From: Hyphomicrobiales bacterium
GTDB taxonomy: Bacteria; Pseudomonadota; Alphaproteobacteria; Rhizobiales; Beijerinckiaceae
DNA length: 13,376 nt
NCBI GenBank assembly: GCA_028290125.1
Contig: JAQGKM010000086.1
Location: forward strand, 1 to 13,376
Direction: 5' to 3'
The notes beneath the pieces are model-generated. The model was not told the DNA's origin and searched no databases. It saw only the letters and a list, made by a program, of their open reading frames with translations. The translations under genes were made by a program, and so were the position numbers. Shown piece after piece: positions 13,084 through 13,376 of this stretch; position 1 is the stretch's first letter, and the number at the start of each line of letters is the position of its first letter.

Positions 13084-13376
13084 ATGCCCGCGAACAACCT
13101 GATTGTCGTCACCCCGGAAAATGTCGGCGAGCTCTCGAAGGATTATCCCTTCGCCGTCAGGCAATCGCTGAAGTTCGGACTGATGCTGGAACGCGGTCGC
13201 CTCGACATCAAGATGCCGAACGGTCCGACGCTGCGCTTTCAGGGGGCCGGCGACGGACCCGAGGCCGTCATGGTCATCTACTCGCTCGATTTCGCGAAGG
13301 ATCTCGCCAGCGGCGGAGAGGTCGGCATTTCGGAAGCCTTCATCAAGGGCCATTGGGAAAGCCCAAACCTGACGCA
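13084..13376 (+). CDS. Cyclopropane-fatty-acid-synthase-like methyltransferase, N-terminal part (cut by window edge)
   Basis: Only about 97 residues are visible. They match the N-terminal domain of the Cfa/CmaA-type lipid methyltransferases, which transfer a methyl group from S-adenosylmethionine to the double bond of a phospholipid acyl chain. The segment GEVGISEAFIKGHWESPNLT corresponds to the conserved G-x-x-G-x-x-E-(S/A)-Y-x-x-G-x-W-x-(S/T)-x-D-L-T pattern at the end of this domain. The SAM-binding domain lies beyond the window. ATG at 13084 has GAGAG five bases upstream and is 20 bp after the DUF1365 stop. It may make cyclopropane or methyl-branched chains; sequence alone does not separate these. 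Cfa-family membership is likely. Confidence 0.85.
   Translation, partial: MPANNLIVVTPENVGELSKDYPFAVRQSLKFGLMLERGRLDIKMPNGPTLRFQGAGDGPEAVMVIYSLDFAKDLASGGEVGISEAFIKGHWESPNLT

Overview
The window looks like chromosomal DNA from a GC-rich alphaproteobacterium of the Hyphomicrobiales (Rhizobiales) type. The evidence is the gene order pcm-like / tolC / popZ / valS, a PopZ-family polar organiser, a bacterial transglutaminase-like cysteine protease (BTLCP), an HWE-type histidine kinase, and a near-consensus EcfG general-stress promoter. I cannot name the genus. There are 13 protein genes (two cut by the window edges), two tRNA genes, and no IS element, phage gene, CRISPR array or rRNA.

Left part (1-3920, minus strand): read in transcription order, a Pcm-like methyltransferase, a TolC outer-membrane efflux channel, PopZ and the N-terminal third of valyl-tRNA synthetase. 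Gaps of 120-190 bp separate them. Plausible sigma70-type promoters precede the methyltransferase, tolC and perhaps valS, so this is a conserved neighbourhood rather than one tight operon. The tolC leader holds a perfect 8-bp inverted repeat, and an 8-bp inverted repeat carrying two GANTC sites lies upstream of popZ.

Middle part (3955-8754): a minus-strand pair encodes a periplasmic BTLCP protease and, downstream, a small secreted protein with two Cys-Trp repeats. A 315-bp intergenic region separates the protease from a divergent EcsC-family gene. A single-gene membrane HWE histidine kinase follows on the plus strand. It ends 3 bp from the stop of a convergent small DUF2892 membrane-protein gene, with a hairpin spanning both stops. 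The DUF2892 gene has a perfect GGAAC-N16-CGTT promoter, the signature of the alphaproteobacterial general stress sigma factor. HWE kinases commonly feed that same pathway.

Right part (8868-13376): divergent tRNA-Asn(GTT) and tRNA-Cys(GCA) genes, each with a short stem-loop in its leader. Then comes a plus-strand operon: class I DNA photolyase, FAD-dependent oxidoreductase (COG2907 type), a DUF1365 protein translationally coupled to it, and the start of a cyclopropane-fatty-acid-synthase-like methyltransferase. These four probably act together against light and oxidative damage, one on DNA and the others on membrane acyl chains. The lipid product cannot be read from sequence alone.
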